Source: Candidatus Methylospira mobilis (GTDB lineage: Bacteria; Pseudomonadota; Gammaproteobacteria; Methylococcales; Methylococcaceae). From it: a DNA stretch of 64,000 nucleotides. The notes under the pieces were generated by a model that was given only the letters and a program-made list of their open reading frames with translations, searched no databases and was not told where the DNA came from. Shown one piece after another: positions 60,860 through 64,000 of this stretch; within the stretch, counting starts at the first letter, position 1, and each line of letters opens with the position of its first letter. The stretch spans positions 2,419,389 through 2,483,388 of the forward strand of contig NZ_CP044205.1 of assembly GCF_009498235.1 (NCBI RefSeq). The letters run 5' to 3'. The position numbers and the translations under genes are program-made.

Positions 60860-63159
60860 ACGATTTTGCTTTATTGGATTTGTTCCAGGAAGAAGTAGAC
60901 ACGCACGCGAATATGCTCACATCCGGCCTGATCGCGCTGGAATCCGCCCCCTGTGACGCGGTCGCTATCGAACCGCTGATGCGAGCCGCTCATTCGCTCA
61001 AGGGCGCAGCCAGGGTAATCGGCCTGGATACGGTTGTACGTATTGCCCACGCAATGGAAGACGGACTGGTTGCCGCCATGGAAGGGAAGCTCGAACTGAC
61101 GCCGGCGCGTATCGACGTGCTGCTGCATGCCGTGGATTGGATCACCACGCTGGCCGCAGTAAGCGAAGCTGACTTACCGGGCTGGTTGGTAACGCAAGCC
61201 GACGCGGCGGATGAGATAGAGCAGCGTTTAACTGTTTTGGCCACACCGCCTGAAGACCCCGCCATCAAAAAACAGGATACAGCGACGCCATCACCTGAAA
61301 ACACAACAGAACAAATCGCTACTGTGGTCGCCGTTGCGACCGTCCGGAAAGATACAATAGCGGCTCCCGCCATGGCCAGCGCGCTGGGAAATGCCGAGCC
61401 GAAATTGACTAACGCGGTAAAAATCAACGCCGATGTATTGAATCGCTTCATCAACCTCGCGTCGGAATCGCTGGTCGAAGCTCACCGGATAGATAAATTG
61501 TTGCTCGCTTTCCAGAGGATACGGCAACGTTTGACGCAACAGAACGCTTCGTTACGCCGCAACAGCATACAGATAGGTAAAAACTCAAACTATGACGAAG
61601 ACGAAGACGAAGACGCGCTTGCCAAAGAGTGCGAAGCCTTCGATCAGATTCAACTGGCGTTGATAGAAGGTCTGGACGATCTGGATGCCCATGCGCGCCG
61701 CATGTCGCTGATTGCCGAATCACAGTTCAGGGAAGTGATTGCGAGCCGGATGCAGCCCTTCGAAGAGGGCGCGCGCTCTTTTCCCCGTCAGGTGCGCGAT
61801 CTTGCTCGCGACCTGGGGAAACAGGTCAATTTCGAAATCAAGGGGCTGGAAACCTCTATCGACCGGGACATACTCGCCAAACTGGAAGCGCCGCTCGGCC
61901 ACCTGCTCAGAAATGCGCTGGATCACGGACTGGAATCGCGTGAGGAACGCCTGATGGCTGGAAAACCTGAAACCGCATCCATCAGCCTGGAAGCGCGTCA
62001 CCACGCCGGCTCGTTGTTGATAACCGTCAGCGACGACGGCCGCGGCGTAGACCGTGAACGCCTGCGGAAGAAAATCGTCGAACGCAATCTGACCACGACT
62101 GAACTGGCGGCAGGCATGAACGATGGAGAGCTGTTCGACTTTCTGTTTCTTCCCGGCCTGTCAACCCGAGAAAAATTGAGCCAGGTATCCGGGCGCGGCG
62201 TGGGACTGGATGTGGTGCAGTCCATGGTACAAAGCGCCGGGGGCCAGGTGTCGGTTAAGTCGGAGCTCGGGCGTGGTACCGTATTCCAGCTACAATTGCC
62301 GATTACCCGCTCGGTTGTTCGCGCGCTGATGGTGGAAATCGGAGCCGAGCGCTACGCATTGCCGCTGGCGCGCATCATCCGTCTGGTCGAATTGAGACGC
62401 GAAAAGCTTAATCTGGTCGAAGGCCGCTGCTATTTCGTACTCGACGGCGTCAATATTGCGCTGATTCCCAGTCACGAACTATTGGATCTGCAACGGGCGC
62501 CGGAAGAAAACGACATGATCAAAGCAGTAATGCTGCTCGACCGCGGCGAGTATTATGCCATCGAAGTGGAGTGCTTTCTGGGAGAAAGCGAACTGGTGGT
62601 CAGACCTTTGGACCCGCGCCTGGGCCGCATACCCCATATCGCTTCGGCATCCATAGACGAGAGCGGCGTGCCGCTACTGGTACTCGACATCGACGACATG
62701 CTTCGCTCCATTGCCTCGCTGCTGGCCGGTGGACATCCGGTAGGCCGGCGCGAACAAACCGGCTCATCCATGCGCAAAAATGTCCGCCGCATTCTGATCG
62801 TCGACGATTCGATCACCGTGCGGGAACTCGAACGGCGCGTATTCGAACGCCAGGGCTACGAAGTAAACGTGGCGGTCGACGGTGTGGACGGCTGGAATGC
62901 GCTGAATCTGGGCAATTTCGATCTGGTAGTCACCGATGTCGATATGCCGCGCATGACCGGCATAGAACTGGTAAAACTGATCCGGGCGGATGCAATACTG
63001 AAACGGCTACCGGTGTTGATGGTTTCCTACAAGGACCGGCCCGAAGATAAAAAAGCCGGACTGGAGGCCGGAGCCAGCCAATATCTGGCCAAAAGCGAAT
63101 TCCAGGACGATACCCTGATCAAGGCGGTACAAAACCTGATCGGCACCGCAAATATTTAA
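60856..63159 (+). CDS. CheA-type hybrid histidine kinase with receiver domain (WspE-like)
   Basis: The protein has about 767 residues from ATG 60856; an earlier in-frame start at 60580 would overlap the upstream gene. In order: Hpt domain with the phosphorylated His46 (AAHSLKGAARV), dimerisation helices, HATPase with HLLRNALDHGLES and DDGRGVDRE and GRGVGLDVV, a CheW-like domain and a C-terminal receiver (LIVDDS and LVVTDVDMPRMTG, with the Asp). It autophosphorylates in response to receptors and passes phosphate to its own receiver or a separate regulator. An acidic stretch (DEDEDEDA) lies near 240. Confidence 0.93.
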   Translation: MNDFALLDLFQEEVDTHANMLTSGLIALESAPCDAVAIEPLMRAAHSLKGAARVIGLDTVVRIAHAMEDGLVAAMEGKLELTPARIDVLLHAVDWITTLAAVSEADLPGWLVTQADAADEIEQRLTVLATPPEDPAIKKQDTATPSPENTTEQIATVVAVATVRKDTIAAPAMASALGNAEPKLTNAVKINADVLNRFINLASESLVEAHRIDKLLLAFQRIRQRLTQQNASLRRNSIQIGKNSNYDEDEDEDALAKECEAFDQIQLALIEGLDDLDAHARRMSLIAESQFREVIASRMQPFEEGARSFPRQVRDLARDLGKQVNFEIKGLETSIDRDILAKLEAPLGHLLRNALDHGLESREERLMAGKPETASISLEARHHAGSLLITVSDDGRGVDRERLRKKIVERNLTTTELAAGMNDGELFDFLFLPGLSTREKLSQVSGRGVGLDVVQSMVQSAGGQVSVKSELGRGTVFQLQLPITRSVVRALMVEIGAERYALPLARIIRLVELRREKLNLVEGRCYFVLDGVNIALIPSHELLDLQRAPEENDMIKAVMLLDRGEYYAIEVECFLGESELVVRPLDPRLGRIPHIASASIDESGVPLLVLDIDDMLRSIASLLAGGHPVGRREQTGSSMRKNVRRILIVDDSITVRELERRVFERQGYEVNVAVDGVDGWNALNLGNFDLVVTDVDMPRMTGIELVKLIRADAILKRLPVLMVSYKDRPEDKKAGLEAGASQYLAKSEFQDDTLIKAVQNLIGTANI

Positions 63160-63181
63160 CACCAGGATATAGCATACCGGT

Positions 63182-64000
63182 ATGACTGAAGAACATGACG
63201 TATCAGCTGCATTACTGATCAAGCATCGCATTGTGGTACTGCTGATCGACGATCAAAAAATCATCGGCGAAGCGATCCGCCGCATGCTTAAAGACGAAAC
63301 CGACATCGATTTCCATTTCTGCAACGACCCGTCTCTGGCGCTAGGCGAAGCGCAACGGCTGCAACCGACGTTGATACTTCAGGACCTGGTCATGCCGGAT
63401 ATTAACGGACTCGACCTGGTATTGCTATTTCGCGGCAACCCGGTAACGCGCAATGTACCGTTGATCGTGCTATCCAGCAAAGAAGAACCGGCAGTTAAAG
63501 CGGAAGCCTTTGCCCGCGGCGCGAACGATTATCTGGTCAAACTACCGGATCGCATCGAACTCATTGCCCGCATGCGTTATCACTCCAATGCCTATATTGC
63601 CCAATTACAGCGCGATGAGGCTTATAACGCCCTGGCCGCCGAACTGGGCGAAGCGGCTACTTACGTGCGCTCGCAATTGCCGCTTCCCATTGCCTCCGGT
63701 TCGATCAGAACCGCCTGGGAGTTCGTACCTTCCACCATGCTCGGAGGCGACTCGTTCGGTTATTTCAGCATAGACCCGGAACATTTCGCATTTTTCCTGC
63801 TCGACGTTTGCGGTCACGGCGTGGGTCCGGCGCTGCTCTCGGTTTCAGCCATGGCCGCGCTCAACGGACAAACCTTAGCCGACGTCGACTACAAAAGCCC
63901 CAGCGAGGTGCTTACTGCGCTCAACGCCGCTTATGCGATGGAAAAGCACAATCAGCTTTATTTCACTATCTGGTACGGCGTATTCAACCGCAACAGCCGT
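63182..64000 (+). CDS. Response regulator with PP2C (RsbU/SpoIIE-type) phosphatase domain (partial, runs off right edge)
   Basis: From ATG 63182 the frame stays open to the last base (273 codons). It has a receiver domain with LLIDD, the phospho-Asp in LILQDLVMPDING and the Lys in LSSKEEPAVK. A coiled linker and the start of a PP2C-like domain follow (MLGGDSFGYFSI and FFLLDVCGHGVGPALLSVS, with metal-binding Asp). This is the output protein expected downstream of the Wsp-like kinase. Known Wsp systems end in the diguanylate cyclase WspR; here the output would be a Ser/Thr phosphatase controlling a partner-switching pathway. The C-terminus is outside the window. Confidence 0.92.
   Translation, partial: MTEEHDVSAALLIKHRIVVLLIDDQKIIGEAIRRMLKDETDIDFHFCNDPSLALGEAQRLQPTLILQDLVMPDINGLDLVLLFRGNPVTRNVPLIVLSSKEEPAVKAEAFARGANDYLVKLPDRIELIARMRYHSNAYIAQLQRDEAYNALAAELGEAATYVRSQLPLPIASGSIRTAWEFVPSTMLGGDSFGYFSIDPEHFAFFLLDVCGHGVGPALLSVSAMAALNGQTLADVDYKSPSEVLTALNAAYAMEKHNQLYFTIWYGVFNRNSR

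Overview
This window reads as chromosome of a methane-oxidising gammaproteobacterium (Methylococcales type). The left edge carries soluble methane monooxygenase (sMMO) genes in the standard order mmoX-Y-B-Z-D. Their products resemble the Methylococcus capsulatus proteins as I remember them, and every diiron ligand of MmoX is in place. No tRNA, rRNA or CRISPR array was recognised.

Layout. (1) 1-4318, minus strand: the sMMO operon behind a near-consensus sigma-54 promoter. (2) 4455-18895, minus strand: a methanobactin-type copper-chelator locus. It has two TonB receptors (plus the 3' remnant of a third), an MbnB-like MNIO/DUF692 oxygenase, MbnC, a 31-codon MbnA-like precursor gene, a MATE exporter, a stand-alone LanM-type dehydratase and a beta-rich protein of unknown function. 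An IS3-family element lies between the upstream receptor and mbnB and has removed the mbnB start. (3) 19222-26364: a divergent class III aminotransferase, then a minus-strand copper-handling cluster (two NosL-like proteins, an ABC exporter, a SCO protein and a SUMF1-fold protein without its catalytic cysteines). (4) 26725-30932: a FecR/FecI pair and a sigma-54 activator that is a candidate MmoR. (5) 31426-35758, plus strand: a copper-storage group with a cytosolic Csp, a Met/Cys-rich membrane protein, an outer-membrane protein, an HvfA-like MKCGQGKCG peptide and a WHTHIL-domain protein with three (NCSG)3 blocks. (6) 36116-46711: a sensor-only chemoreceptor, a His-tailed DMT transporter, a third full TonB receptor and a metal-uptake-like ABC set with a ZnuA-like binding protein. 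(7) 47521-53522: a HicA-like toxin, glucokinase and a large GH94-type phosphorylase. (8) 54213-64000: two chemoreceptors with a gutted third between them, a bacteriohemerythrin and a Wsp-like chemosensory module (CheW, WspD-like, CheA-REC, REC-PP2C).

How it fits together. About 36 kb looks like one copper-response island. sMMO (the copper-starvation enzyme), its sigma-54 activator, a copper-scavenging peptide system, copper chaperones and copper storage lie side by side. The main discovery candidate is the methanobactin-type operon, which adds a LanM-like dehydratase to MbnB/MbnC and is interrupted by an insertion sequence. The second is the HvfA-like peptide and NCSG-repeat protein in the copper-storage group.
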